A stretch of 64,000 nt of DNA from an uncultured Christensenella sp. (GCA_910579785.1 CAJTVJ010000001.1:84003-148002); one strand, 5' to 3'. Shown: positions 54,671 through 63,293, counted from the first letter of the stretch. Notes: generated from the sequence alone by a model not told the origin. Made by a program: numbers and translations.

Positions 54671-54906
54671 CGGTTTTGCAATTTATAGTGCCGCATTAGA
54701 TATCTTTTTGGGGCGTACGGCGCGCTTGCGATAGTGAGGCGTGTTCTCGGCAAAGTATATTTAACGCCGCTGATATTTATTTGACTTTATTTATGTTTGC
54801 CGGCAGTTGCCGAGTGTTGCGTAGGTTATGTATGTTGATTTTAAAGCATATTGTAAATAAAAAACTTTGCAAACTCTTTTAAATAAGTAGAAACTTTTTA
54901 ATAAGT
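54671..54906. other. Intergenic stretch between divergent leuS and metF
   Basis: About 235 bases with no open frame of note. The left part has more GC (short inverted motifs such as GCCGGC) and the right part is A/T-rich. No SAM riboswitch or T-box core was seen. Confidence 0.5.
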
Positions 54907-54907
54907 A

Positions 54908-54916
54908 TGCTAAAAT
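54908..54916 (+). promoter_or_regulatory. Extended -10 promoter of the methionine operon
   Basis: TGCTAAAAT (54908-54916) is an extended -10 about 36 bases before the GTG start of metF; no good -35 is visible. Confidence 0.5.
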
Positions 54917-54951
54917 AATCGCTAGGAAGTCAAATTTATTGGAGAGAAAAA

Positions 54952-55827
54952 GTGAAAATCAGCAATTTATTTCAACAAAAAAAGGTGGTCTATTCTTTTG
55001 AGATATTTCCCCCGAAAGTCAACGACGATATAAGCAAGATATACGACACGTTGACGCAGCTCAAAGATATCAGACCAGATTATATATCTATCACGTACAG
55101 CGCGGGCGGCAGTAAGAATTCGCGCACTGCGGAGCTGGCAAAGATCGTCAAGGACAACTACGGTATAGAGCCGTTGGCGCATTTGACGTGTATCAATTCC
55201 ACGAAGCAAGAGGTGGGCAAGGCGTTGCAAGACCTTGTCGACATAGGAGTGGAGAACGTACTTGCTCTGAGAGGCGACAGAATAGAGGGGCAGGTGAGGA
55301 GCGACTTTGCATATGCAAGCGAGCTTGTCAAGTATATCAAGAGCGTGAGAGATATGGACGTCGCGGGCGCGTGCTATCCCGAGGGACATCCCGAGAGCGC
55401 CAATATAGTCGAGGATATACGCCATATGAAAATCAAGGTCGACAACGGAGTATCACATCTCAATTCCCAGCTGTTTTTTGACAATGACGACTACCTTAAA
55501 TATTTGGATATGGTGAGACTTGCAGGGATAGACGTTCCGATACAGGCAGGCATAATGCCGCTTGTCAAGGCGTCGCAGCTTAACGGTATCGTCAAGATGA
55601 CGGGAGCCAAACTGCCGTCTAAGATATCGCGTATGTACAACAAGTTTGCAGACGATCCCGATTCGCTTATGGAGGCAGGCATCGCATATGCGACCGATCA
55701 GATAGTCGACCTTTTGTCAAGCGGCGTCGACGGCATACATTTGTATATTATGAACAACGCGTACGTTGCAAGGCGTATCACGCAAAACGTTCAACCTTTG
55801 ATAGACAAACTCAACGGCGCGAGGTGA
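54952..55827 (+). CDS. metF: Methylenetetrahydrofolate reductase
   Basis: This 291-residue TIM-barrel flavoenzyme reduces 5,10-methylene-THF to 5-methyl-THF, the methyl donor for methionine synthase. The first strand SFEIFPPK has the catalytic Glu, ISITYSAGGS follows, then HLTCINSTKQEV and ALRGDRIEG, with NSQLFFDNDDYLKYLD and PIQAGIMPL later. All are canonical MetF segments and the length is normal. The start codon is GTG, supported by GGAGAG at 54941. It is the first gene of a tight operon: the MetH activation domain begins 10 bases after its stop. No riboswitch was seen upstream. Confidence 0.95.
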   Translation: MKISNLFQQKKVVYSFEIFPPKVNDDISKIYDTLTQLKDIRPDYISITYSAGGSKNSRTAELAKIVKDNYGIEPLAHLTCINSTKQEVGKALQDLVDIGVENVLALRGDRIEGQVRSDFAYASELVKYIKSVRDMDVAGACYPEGHPESANIVEDIRHMKIKVDNGVSHLNSQLFFDNDDYLKYLDMVRLAGIDVPIQAGIMPLVKASQLNGIVKMTGAKLPSKISRMYNKFADDPDSLMEAGIAYATDQIVDLLSSGVDGIHLYIMNNAYVARRITQNVQPLIDKLNGAR

Positions 55828-55837
55828 TTGTTAAGAA

Positions 55838-56494
55838 ATGTATATAGACAAGAGCGAACTTTTGAGATACCTTGGGTATAGAGGACAGCAGTACGATATT
55901 GATATGGAGGCTAAGATAGACAAGGCGATAGAGATTTGCCTTGACAAGATCACTCCGAGAAGTATCGTCAAGAAATACGAGTTGTCTCACAGTCCGCTTT
56001 CTGTCATAGGCGCGCAGCTGCCTCTTGAAGGCAGGGATATTGCCGAGCATCTTAAAGATTGCGGCGGAGTGTATGTTATAGGCGCGACATTGGGCTTTGA
56101 GATAGAGAAGACGGTAGGCAGACTTATCAAAGACGACGCGTCGCTTGCAGTGCTTGTCGACAGCGCCGGCACTTGCGCGATAGAGAGTTATTGCGACGAT
56201 ATATGCGAGGAATTGCAGAGCAGGGAAGAGATGAAGTTGACGTCGAGATTTTCATGCGGCTACGGCGATTTTCCGCTGTCATTGCAGCCGTATTTTTCAA
56301 GCGTGCTGGAAATGCAAAAACGTATCGGCGTATACGTCGACAGCGCAAGCTTTATGATGTCTCCGCAGAAGTCGGTGACGGCAGTCGTGGGGATAAGCAA
56401 TAGCGCCGCAAAGCAAGGCGCGGATAAGTCAAAAAGGTGTGACTTAAAATGCGCAAACTGCGGCAATATAAATTGCCAATTCAGAAAGGTGTAA
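55838..56494 (+). CDS. Stand-alone methionine synthase activation (AdoMet-binding) domain protein
   Basis: This 218-residue protein resembles the C-terminal reactivation domain of cobalamin-dependent methionine synthase, which binds AdoMet for reductive remethylation of Co(II) cobalamin. The central helix-strand pattern (VYVIGATLGFEIEK, VDSAGTCAIESY) and the motif TSRFSCGYGDFPLSLQ correspond to the RxSxGYxxxP AdoMet-binding segment. A short C-terminal tail has CDLKCANCGNINC, a probable metal or Fe-S cysteine cluster not present in the E. coli domain. It sits between metF and a shortened metH with gaps of 10 and 3 bases, so MetH here is split into two polypeptides. Function is secure by context. 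Confidence 0.88.
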   Translation: MYIDKSELLRYLGYRGQQYDIDMEAKIDKAIEICLDKITPRSIVKKYELSHSPLSVIGAQLPLEGRDIAEHLKDCGGVYVIGATLGFEIEKTVGRLIKDDASLAVLVDSAGTCAIESYCDDICEELQSREEMKLTSRFSCGYGDFPLSLQPYFSSVLEMQKRIGVYVDSASFMMSPQKSVTAVVGISNSAAKQGADKSKRCDLKCANCGNINCQFRKV

Positions 56495-56497
56495 TCT

Positions 56498-58855
56498 ATG
56501 AAGTTTAGAGATTTGATAAAAGATTCGATAGTTTTGCTTGACGGAGCAATGGGCACTCAATTTCAGAAGATGGGATTGAAGGGCGGAGAAATACCCGAGA
56601 GGCTCAACGTGCAAGCCCCCGATACGGTGTATACGGTCAGCTTGCAGTACGCTGAGAGCGGCAGCGATATAATTTGCACCAATACTTTCGGCGCCAACAG
56701 AAAAAAACTCAAAGACAGCGCAGAAGTAGCCAGCATTATCAAAGCAGGCGTAAAGATAGCGAGAGCCGCTGCCAAAGATAAGCTTGTAGCTTTGGACTTG
56801 GGACCCACAGGCGGTCTTATCGAACCGCTAGGAAGTATGACTTTCGACGAGGCTTACGACATATATAAAGAACAGATAATTGCAGGCGCGGAGGGAGCCG
56901 ACGTTGTGCTTATCGAGACGATGAGCGACCTTTATGAACTCAAAGCCGCGTTGCTTGCTGTCAAAGAAAACTGCGATTTGCCTGTGATGGCTAGTATGAC
57001 TTTCGACGAGAGGGGACGTACCTTTACCGGATGCAGCGTAGAGGCGTTTGCTATCACCGCAAGCGCGTGGGCTGACGCGCTGGGAATAAATTGTTCGTTG
57101 GGTCCCAAACAGATATTTCCAATAATGCAGAGGCTGGCGGGCAACACGTCTTTGCCGCTATTTATCCAAGCCAACGCAGGACTGCCCGACAGCGATATGA
57201 ATTACAAAGTCACTTCTGACGAGTTTGCCAATGACTATAAGGAGTATCTTGATTTGGGCGTCAATATTCTCGGCGGATGCTGCGGCACTACGCCGGAGTA
57301 TATCTTAAAACTTGACGAATTGAGAAAGGGCAGAAAGGCGCTGCGCAGAGAAAATATATATAAGACGGCAGTTTGTTCGCCGACAAAAGTCGTATATATA
57401 GACGGCGTCAAGGTGATAGGAGAACGGATAAATCCCACGGGCAAGAAGGCGATGAAACAAGCTCTTATAGACAGAGACTTTGACTATATCGCCACGCAGA
57501 CGATAGAGCAGACGGAAGCCGGCGCGGATATTCTTGACGTCAATACGGGACTTCCGCAAATCGACGAAAGACAAATGCTTACCGACACTGTCAAGTATAT
57601 TCAAAGTATCACAGATCTGCCGTTGCAGATAGATTGCTCAAAGCCGGAGGCTATCGAGAGCGCGCTTAGATATTACAACGGCAAGCCGATAGTCAATTCT
57701 GTCAATGCCGAGGAAAAGTCGCTGTCGGCTATCTTGCCGCTCGTTGCCAAGTACGGAGCCAGCGTGGTGGGATTGACTATCGACGAGAAAGGAGTACCCG
57801 AAACAATCGAGGAGCGTGTACGGCTTGCCGAGAAGATAATAGCGCGCGCAAAGAGCTGCGGGATAAGGGAAGAAGACGTATATATAGACTGTCTTACGCT
57901 TACTGTCAGCGCGCAGCCTGAGCAGGCGTTGAATACTCTCAAAGCGATAGGGATACTCAAAAGCAAATATAATATCAAGACGGTGCTAGGCGTGTCCAAC
58001 ATATCTTTTGGACTGCCGGCAAGACAAATAATCAACACTGTGTTTTTGACCATGGCAATGCAGGCAGGTCTCGACTTGCCGATACTCAACCCCAACGTCG
58101 CGGAGAATATGCAGGCGGTGGACGCTTTCAACGTGCTGACCTGTCAAGATAAAAATTGCGAAAAGTATACGTCTAAGTATGCCGACTACGTTGCGACGCA
58201 AAGCATGCAAAAGCAAGCGAAGACAAATTCAGAACAGGGCGACGTCTCAGACATATTTTATTGCATAGAAAAGGGCTTGGAGCGAGCAAAGACTCTGACG
58301 GCAGAACTTTTGAAATCGCAAGACGCCCTTAAAGTAATCGACGATTATCTGATACCTGCGCTCAACAAGGTGGGCGACGCGTATGAAAAGGGCAAGATAT
58401 TTCTTCCCCAACTCATTGCTTCGGCGGACTGCGCCAAAGGATGTTTTGAAGAGGTGAAAAAACATTTGCCGACGGGCGGCGCGGACAAGGGCAAGATAGT
58501 GCTTGCGACCGTAAAGGGCGACGTCCACGACATAGGTAAGAACATAGTTAAGACGGTGCTGGAAAATTACGGATTTAAAGTTATTGACCTTGGCAAGAGC
58601 GTGGCAGCCGACGCAGTCGTCAAAGCGGTAAAAGACAACGATATAAAGCTGTGCGGACTGTCTGCGCTTATGACTACGACGGTGGAGAATATGAAAGAGA
58701 CTATCGAGCTTCTTAAAGAGCAGTGTCCTTGGTGCAAGGTAATGGTGGGAGGAGCCGTACTCACGGAAGAATATGCCAAGCAGATAGGCGCGGACAAATA
58801 TTGCAAGGACGCCAATCAAAGCGCGAAATACGCTCAAAGTATTTTTAAGGAATAA
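56498..58855 (+). CDS. metH: Cobalamin-dependent methionine synthase lacking the activation domain
   Basis: This 785-residue enzyme moves a methyl group from methyl-THF to homocysteine via cobalamin. The N-terminal homocysteine barrel (about 1-290) has the zinc ligands Cys199 (NCSLGP) and Cys261/Cys262 (GGCCGTT). The pterin-binding barrel (about 305-560) begins VIGERINPTGKKAM. A cap helix domain (about 575-660) and a B12-binding domain carry DVHDIGKN with the lower-ligand His677. The AdoMet-binding reactivation domain of the long E. coli-type MetH is absent and is encoded by the preceding gene. The stop is followed after 3 bases by a Nudix gene. Active-site residues appear complete. Confidence 0.95.
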   Translation: MKFRDLIKDSIVLLDGAMGTQFQKMGLKGGEIPERLNVQAPDTVYTVSLQYAESGSDIICTNTFGANRKKLKDSAEVASIIKAGVKIARAAAKDKLVALDLGPTGGLIEPLGSMTFDEAYDIYKEQIIAGAEGADVVLIETMSDLYELKAALLAVKENCDLPVMASMTFDERGRTFTGCSVEAFAITASAWADALGINCSLGPKQIFPIMQRLAGNTSLPLFIQANAGLPDSDMNYKVTSDEFANDYKEYLDLGVNILGGCCGTTPEYILKLDELRKGRKALRRENIYKTAVCSPTKVVYIDGVKVIGERINPTGKKAMKQALIDRDFDYIATQTIEQTEAGADILDVNTGLPQIDERQMLTDTVKYIQSITDLPLQIDCSKPEAIESALRYYNGKPIVNSVNAEEKSLSAILPLVAKYGASVVGLTIDEKGVPETIEERVRLAEKIIARAKSCGIREEDVYIDCLTLTVSAQPEQALNTLKAIGILKSKYNIKTVLGVSNISFGLPARQIINTVFLTMAMQAGLDLPILNPNVAENMQAVDAFNVLTCQDKNCEKYTSKYADYVATQSMQKQAKTNSEQGDVSDIFYCIEKGLERAKTLTAELLKSQDALKVIDDYLIPALNKVGDAYEKGKIFLPQLIASADCAKGCFEEVKKHLPTGGADKGKIVLATVKGDVHDIGKNIVKTVLENYGFKVIDLGKSVAADAVVKAVKDNDIKLCGLSALMTTTVENMKETIELLKEQCPWCKVMVGGAVLTEEYAKQIGADKYCKDANQSAKYAQSIFKE

Positions 58856-58858
58856 AAT

Positions 58859-59260
58859 ATGAAAAAGACGTTGCAGGTAGTGGGCGCGATAATAGTCAAT
58901 GACGGCAGGATTCTTGCCGTAAAGCGCGGAGAGAGCAAGAACAAAGCCGTAGCCTATAAATATGAATTTCCCGGCGGAAAAATCGAAAGCGGCGAAACTC
59001 CGCATTCTGCGCTCAAAAGAGAACTATTGGAAGAGATGGACTATGCAATAGAGGTCGGCGAAGAGTTTATGCAAGTGACGTATGAGTATGACGAAGTTAT
59101 TGTGCATTTGACTGCTTTTATCTGTGCTCCGCTTTCTGAGCGCTATAAACTCAACGAGCATATCGACGATATATGGCTTTTGCCGGATGAGCTCAACAGT
59201 GTAGAGTGGGCTCCTGCCGACAGCGACATAATAAGCAAGTTAAGCAAAATTAAATTTTAA
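58859..59260 (+). CDS. Nudix hydrolase (MutT-like)
   Basis: This 133-residue cytosolic hydrolase has a Nudix box GGKIESGETPHSALKRE followed by LLEEMD; the final Gly of the consensus is Asp. The N-terminal VVGAIIVNDGRILAVKRG and the C-terminal LLPDELNSVEWAPAD match MutT/8-oxo-dGTP diphosphatase-type enzymes. It would clean oxidised or non-canonical nucleotides. It starts 3 bases after metH with AAGGA as ribosome site and ends by overlapping a possible upstream start of the next frame (TAATG). Inclusion in the methionine operon may be incidental. Confidence 0.9.
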   Translation: MKKTLQVVGAIIVNDGRILAVKRGESKNKAVAYKYEFPGGKIESGETPHSALKRELLEEMDYAIEVGEEFMQVTYEYDEVIVHLTAFICAPLSERYKLNEHIDDIWLLPDELNSVEWAPADSDIISKLSKIKF

Positions 59261-59307
59261 TGACATTTATCACGTCTCCCGAATATCATTATATAAAGGA
59301 GGCGTAT

Positions 59308-59634
59308 ATGTTTAATTATTATAATCAACCCAACAACAACGCAACCAACAATCAAAGAAATGCAAATCAAGTCCCGGCATATGACTTCCAAACGCTGCAA
59401 AACGCCAGGCGCGATTTAATTGGAGAGATACAGGCTATCATCGAATATGACGATCATTTACATAGTACTAATATAGATGCGGCAAGAGCCACTTGGCAAA
59501 ACATTCGCGACGAAGAGATGGTGCACGTCGGCGAATTGCTTGGGCTTCTATATTATTTAGCTCCGTATCAAAAACAATTTGTAGAGCAAGGCTTAGACGA
59601 GTTCAATGAAAGAATGAATAATAAGAATACGTAA
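59308..59634 (+). CDS. Small ferritin-like domain protein
   Basis: This protein of 108 residues starts at 59308, after a strong AGGAGG. A start at 59260, overlapping the Nudix stop, would add 16 residues without a ribosome site. The N-terminus is Asn/Gln-rich and disordered-looking. The body has two helices with IGEIQAIIEYDDHLH and NIRDEEMVHVGELLGLLYYL. The spacing of Glu, Glu-Glu and His matches ferritin-like half-bundles such as encapsulated ferritins, which dimerise to make a di-iron site. No encapsulin shell gene is in the window. It might alternatively be a spore-coat-like protein, given the nearby Veg and SPOCS genes. Last gene before a weak terminator. Confidence 0.65.
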   Translation: MFNYYNQPNNNATNNQRNANQVPAYDFQTLQNARRDLIGEIQAIIEYDDHLHSTNIDAARATWQNIRDEEMVHVGELLGLLYYLAPYQKQFVEQGLDEFNERMNNKNT

Positions 59635-59647
59635 TTGCACACAGCGT

Positions 59648-59683
59648 AAATAGTCTTGCCTTTTCGGCAGGCTATTTTGCTTT
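59648..59683 (+). terminator. Rho-independent terminator of the methionine operon
   Basis: AAATAGTC..GCC pairs with GGC..GGCTATTT with one bulge and loop TTTTC, followed by an interrupted T tract. Confidence 0.6.
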
Positions 59684-59691
59684 AATGATAT

Positions 59692-59750
59692 TTGCCGATT
59701 TCGGCGAATTGTTTAAAAAATTTGCATGAACTTGCCGATTTCGGCGAATT
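59692..59750 (+). repeat. Two 19-base direct repeats with hairpin symmetry
   Basis: TTGCCGATTTCGGCGAATT occurs at 59692-59710 and 59732-59750, period 40. Each copy contains GCCGA/TCGGC dyad symmetry. They end six bases before a promoter -35, the position of an operator pair. Confidence 0.75.
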
Positions 59751-59755
59751 AAAAA

Positions 59756-59783
59756 TTGACATCTTGTAACAACGTTTTACAAT
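59756..59783 (+). promoter_or_regulatory. Promoter upstream of veg
   Basis: TTGACA (59756-59761), 16-base spacer, TACAAT (59778-59783). The leader to veg would be about 150 bases and contains the short hairpin CCGTA/TACGG (59860-59873 region). A second -10-like TATAAT at 59921-59926 would give a nearly leaderless veg mRNA. Confidence 0.6.
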
Positions 59784-59943
59784 AATATGTTTGGCATAAA
59801 GATATGTAGAATAAATTTAGAATAGCTTGCCATCGGTCAGATCATTGTTGAGATGAGCCCGTAAATATACGGCGCTATACTGATAAAATAATTTATATAT
59901 AAAATAGCGGTTGTATTTTTTATAATTGGACATAATCGTTGAT

Positions 59944-60183
59944 ATGAGAGAAATTATAAAGCATATCGATGAAGTAAAAAGAAGAGTGGGGCTTATCGTC
60001 GGTCAGCCCGTTACGTTTGAGGTCAACAAGGGCCGCAATAAGTTTGTCAAGTTTGACGGATATATCCAAGACGCGTATCCGGCGATATTCACGGTCAGAT
60101 GTATGATAGAGGGCGAAGAAGAGTTGCTGTCTTATTCATACAACGACATACTGACGCGCAACGTCAAAATAAATAAAAAATAA
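59944..60183 (+). CDS. veg: Veg family protein
   Basis: This protein of about 79 residues matches the Veg family of Gram-positive bacteria. It has an N-terminal helix (IIKHIDEVKRRVGLIVGQPV), a basic NKGRNKFVKFDGYI, the turn YPAIFTV and the typical SYSYNDILTRNV near the end. Veg is abundant in Bacillus and linked to biofilm gene control and spore germination; its biochemical role is not settled. I prefer ATG 59944; an upstream TTG at 59926 in the same frame is possible, and neither has a convincing Shine-Dalgarno. It lies upstream of a SPOCS/LysM gene, a frequent arrangement in Clostridia. Confidence 0.85.
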   Translation: MREIIKHIDEVKRRVGLIVGQPVTFEVNKGRNKFVKFDGYIQDAYPAIFTVRCMIEGEEELLSYSYNDILTRNVKINKK

Positions 60184-60186
60184 TTT

Positions 60187-60215
60187 TTGTCATATTGTCA
60201 TTCCTTGCGTAATAT
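60187..60215 (+). promoter_or_regulatory. Possible promoter of the SPOCS/LysM gene
   Basis: -35 TTGTCA (60187-60192), 17 bases, -10 TAATAT (60210-60215), about 30 bases before the ATG at 60249. Confidence 0.5.
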
Positions 60216-60248
60216 ACTATGGTGTAAAAACATATTGGCGGAGGATAT

Positions 60249-61748
60249 ATGGCAATAAATACAATATTTAAGAGCGTGAGCTCGGACTATGAAAGGAACT
60301 TGGACGGAAAGCAGATTGTAATGCAATGCAATTTTGACACTACGTCAAAGGGAGGAGTCAGCAAGGTATGCGCGCTTTCCAGCGACGCGCAGATAACCAA
60401 AGTGCAGGCGCTTTCCAAACAAATAAAAGTAAGCGGAAGAGTATCTATCAAGCTAGTCTATCTTGACGGCGAGGGAAAACTCAACAGCTTTGACTATATT
60501 TCGGACTTTTCCGAGGATATCGTTGACGACGCGGTCGTTGCCGATATGCCGTGTTTGGTCAATGCGTCTATCGTCGACAGCGTGTCGGGTATATCGGGCA
60601 GCGAGATAAAGGTGCAGACTGTCGTAGAACTCATGCCCAAAGTCGTTGAGATAAATACGGTCGACTTGCTTGAAGAGAGCGAAGGCGCGCTGTCGTTGAA
60701 GCAGGAACAGTATTATCAAAAGTATATCGGCACAGTCTCCGAAGAGTTTGAAGTGAGCGACGAATATGCGTGCGGCGTGAGGGTAGACGACGTGTTGTAT
60801 TACGACGCCAAGGTCTTGGTGTGCAACGTGGACAATGCCGATTGCAAATTGAATCTCAGCGGTCAGATAGAAGTGTGTATAATTTATTCCAGCGAGGGCG
60901 TGCATTCGACAAAGAATATAAATATGCCTTTTGTGCAAGAGCTTGCTACTAAGGGTGAGGACTTGCAGGCTTGCATTAAGGCGATAGTCAAGGACAGCAG
61001 ATTGATATTGGAAGGCGACGAAAACGAAAACGTATTTAAGATGGTCATCACGGTTGCGCTGCAAGGCTTTGTTATGCAAGGCGAGACAATGAGCGCGATA
61101 ATCGACTTATATTCTCCCGCCAATGCGCTTACTTTGACAAAAGAGGACGTCAGATTTGAAAGACAAAACGGCGTTATGCGTTTTGAAGAGAGGATAAGCG
61201 GAAGCGTATCTGTCGGCGATCAGGAAGAGGGTATCCGCAACGTCATCAGCTGCGTCGTTACGCAAAACAACCTATCAAACCTCATAGCTATGAACGACGG
61301 GATACTTGCCGAGGGCATACTCAACACTTCTGTGATATATGTCGACGACGGCGGTACGGTCAAGTGTATGCAGGTAGAATTGCCTTATTCTTTGGAGTTT
61401 GCAAAAGAGGGCGTGAGAGAGGGCGATTTGCTCAGCGGCAGCGCGATAGCAACCGAATGCGCTCATAAGGTCAAGAGAGACAGAGAAGTTGAACTTACGG
61501 CTAATATAGCGCTGTCGGTATGCTCTAAGTCGGCAGTTTGCAACACTGTTATCAAAGGTATCGAAGAGGGAGAAGAGATTGAGAAAAACAACTGTGCAAT
61601 GAGCGTATATCTCCCAAGCAAGGGTGAAAGCATATGGCAGATAGCTAAGACGCTGGGCATGTCTATCGAAAGCATCATGCAGCAAAATGCAGACCTTGGC
61701 GATACTATGAAAGGTGACGAGCGTATTGTGATATACAGAGAGCTTTAA
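60249..61748 (+). CDS. SPOCS (DUF3794) and LysM domain protein
   Basis: This 499-residue protein has no signal peptide. It shows repeated SPOCS/DUF3794 units: strands such as KVQALSKQIKVSGRVSIKLVY, YYDAKVLVCNVDNADCKLNL and MRFEERISGSVSVGD, each some 100-150 residues apart. A C-terminal LysM domain (about 453-499; LPSKGESIWQIAKTLGMS, SIMQQNADLG) likely binds peptidoglycan or a glycan. Proteins of this build are associated with the spore envelope in Clostridia. GGAGG precedes the ATG. Its presence with veg hints that the organism or its ancestors form spores, though sporulation cannot be concluded from this window. Strong terminator follows. Confidence 0.85.
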   Translation: MAINTIFKSVSSDYERNLDGKQIVMQCNFDTTSKGGVSKVCALSSDAQITKVQALSKQIKVSGRVSIKLVYLDGEGKLNSFDYISDFSEDIVDDAVVADMPCLVNASIVDSVSGISGSEIKVQTVVELMPKVVEINTVDLLEESEGALSLKQEQYYQKYIGTVSEEFEVSDEYACGVRVDDVLYYDAKVLVCNVDNADCKLNLSGQIEVCIIYSSEGVHSTKNINMPFVQELATKGEDLQACIKAIVKDSRLILEGDENENVFKMVITVALQGFVMQGETMSAIIDLYSPANALTLTKEDVRFERQNGVMRFEERISGSVSVGDQEEGIRNVISCVVTQNNLSNLIAMNDGILAEGILNTSVIYVDDGGTVKCMQVELPYSLEFAKEGVREGDLLSGSAIATECAHKVKRDREVELTANIALSVCSKSAVCNTVIKGIEEGEEIEKNNCAMSVYLPSKGESIWQIAKTLGMSIESIMQQNADLGDTMKGDERIVIYREL

Positions 61749-61769
61749 GATAATTTTAAATGGGAATTT

Positions 61770-61799
61770 GAGGGAGTGCGCAATACTCCCTCTTTTTTT
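61770..61799 (+). terminator. Rho-independent terminator
   Basis: Stem GAGGGAGT/ACTCCCTC (61770-61777, 61785-61792) with a 7-base loop and seven T. Confidence 0.92.
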
Positions 61800-61866
61800 A
61801 CGGTTATATGATTGCGATATTTTACATAAATTTTGCACAATTTAGATTAGTTTTACAAGACGGTTA

Positions 61867-61895
61867 TTGATATGGAAATATTGTTGTGTTAAAAT
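61867..61895 (+). promoter_or_regulatory. Promoter of the aldo/keto reductase
   Basis: -35 TTGATA (61867-61872), 17 bases, -10 TAAAAT (61890-61895), with a short leader before ATG 61915. Confidence 0.65.
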
Positions 61896-61914
61896 GAAAA
61901 TGAAGAGGTAGGGT

Positions 61915-62802
61915 ATGGATAGATTTATTCAGGGATGTATGCGCATAAAGGATATGACTACGGCGCAGATAAGAGAGTTGATAGACGCCAATCTTGCAAA
62001 CGATATCAACGTGTTTGACCACGCGGATATATACGGAGGCGGCGAATGCGAGAGCGCGTTTGGCAAGGCTCTCAAAGAAGCGCCGCAACTTAGAGATAAA
62101 ATTATCATACAGACCAAGGGCGGTATCGTCAAAGATCTGTCATGCCACAGATATGACAACAGCGCCAACTATCTTATAGATTGCGTTCATAAGAGCGCCA
62201 AGAGACTTGGAGTGGAGAAGATAGATAGATTTCTCATACACAGACCCGACGCGCTATTCAATCCCGACGAGACGGCAAAGGCGTTTGACAAGTTGCACAG
62301 CGAAGGCTTGGTCGACGAGTTTGGCGTAAGCAATTTTTCAGGAAGTCAGATTGCTCTTTTGAGCGTAAGCTGCAAGCAAAAAATCAAATACAATCAAGTG
62401 CGAGTCAGTATATACCACTGTCCTATGATAGAATACGGTATGAATTACAACAGATTTAACGACGCCGGCGTAAATCGCGACGGGGGTACGCTTGATTATT
62501 GCAGGCTCAACGGAGTGCAAATTCAATGTTATTCTCCTTATAAAGGCAAGAAGAAATCTTTTATCTCCGATTTGCGCTATCCAAAGCTCAACAATCTTCT
62601 CAAAGATTTGTCTTTTAAATACGAGGTCGCGCCCAATGCGATCGCCGCGGCTTGGCTATTAAAACATCCGGCAGGATTTGCCGTAATCAACGGTACGATT
62701 CGTCCTGAGCGCGTCGAGCAAATAGCCAAGGCAAAAGACATCAACCTAACGCGCGGCGAGTGGTATGAACTTTATCATTCCATGGGACGTGTTTTGCCTT
62801 AA
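61915..62802 (+). CDS. Aldo/keto reductase (YdhF-like)
   Basis: This 295-residue TIM-barrel NADPH oxidoreductase has the catalytic tetrad in place: Asp35 and Tyr40 in FDHADIYGGGE, Lys68 in IQTKGG and His109 in FLIHRPD. Later segments EFGVSNFSGSQIALL and IQCYSPYKGK are typical, and VINGTIRPERVEQI near the C-terminus is the cofactor-binding end found in YdhF-type members. Length is normal. GAGGTAGGG precedes the ATG. It is convergent with the XRE regulator, with only 5 bases between stop codons, and forms a single-gene unit. Substrate unknown. Confidence 0.92.
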   Translation: MDRFIQGCMRIKDMTTAQIRELIDANLANDINVFDHADIYGGGECESAFGKALKEAPQLRDKIIIQTKGGIVKDLSCHRYDNSANYLIDCVHKSAKRLGVEKIDRFLIHRPDALFNPDETAKAFDKLHSEGLVDEFGVSNFSGSQIALLSVSCKQKIKYNQVRVSIYHCPMIEYGMNYNRFNDAGVNRDGGTLDYCRLNGVQIQCYSPYKGKKKSFISDLRYPKLNNLLKDLSFKYEVAPNAIAAAWLLKHPAGFAVINGTIRPERVEQIAKAKDINLTRGEWYELYHSMGRVLP

Positions 62803-62807
62803 TAGAT

Positions 62808-63242
62808 TCAATAACGTGCTAGCAGAGTATCTATCGAGCAGTCAAAATATTTGGCAAGAATAATCAAATTATCTATTGACGGCAGTCGTCTGCCGTGATA
62901 CCAATCGTCGATACGCGAGTTGGAGATTTTAGTATGCTTGTTGAGTTGATATCTTGTCAAGTTTTTATCTTCAAGCAGTTTGCCAAACGTCCTATCAAAG
63001 GGCGGAGTGTGCGAAAATTTTAAATCGTTTGTTTCTTCAAGACCGAGTAAATAATCAATCGAACATTCAAAGTAATCTGCAATTTTTATTATATTGGCAA
63101 GACATGGTAAATACTCCTTTCTTAAATACTTATAGCATTCCGACAGATTAAAACCAAGTTTTTCAGAAAAGGTTTTTACGCTTAGATTATTATCAAGTAT
63201 GAGGTCGTTTAAATTTTCGGCAAAATTCGACAAAATATCCAT
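62808..63242 (-). CDS. Tandem-XRE helix-turn-helix regulator
   Basis: This 144-residue protein consists of two XRE-type helix-turn-helix domains (about 7-67 and 82-142) joined by a short linker. Each domain ends with almost the same signature, ADYFECSIDYLL at 55-66 and AKYFDCSIDTLL at 130-141, showing internal duplication. No ligand or peptidase domain is attached. Such a double-headed protein could bind DNA as a monomer at two half-sites. On the minus strand AGGAG precedes the ATG. It is divergent from a small unknown gene, which may be its target. The region is AT-rich, like accessory DNA. Confidence 0.85.
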   Translation of the reverse strand: MDILSNFAENLNDLILDNNLSVKTFSEKLGFNLSECYKYLRKEYLPCLANIIKIADYFECSIDYLLGLEETNDLKFSHTPPFDRTFGKLLEDKNLTRYQLNKHTKISNSRIDDWYHGRRLPSIDNLIILAKYFDCSIDTLLARY

Positions 63243-63293
63243 AAATTAATACTCCTATTTGAATAATTATCTACCACATATGCCAAATAATAA

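Noticed and set aside
54600..54951. T-box or SAM riboswitch between leuS and metF
   Set aside because: The leuS leader is about 35 bases, too short for a T-box, and no S-box core sequence was seen before metF.
59260..59307. Upstream start of the ferritin-like gene overlapping the Nudix stop
   Set aside because: The TAATG overlap is tempting, but the strong AGGAGG sits just before ATG 59308.
59692..59750. CRISPR array
   Set aside because: Only two repeats of 19 bases with one 21-base spacer, no cas genes and no further copies.
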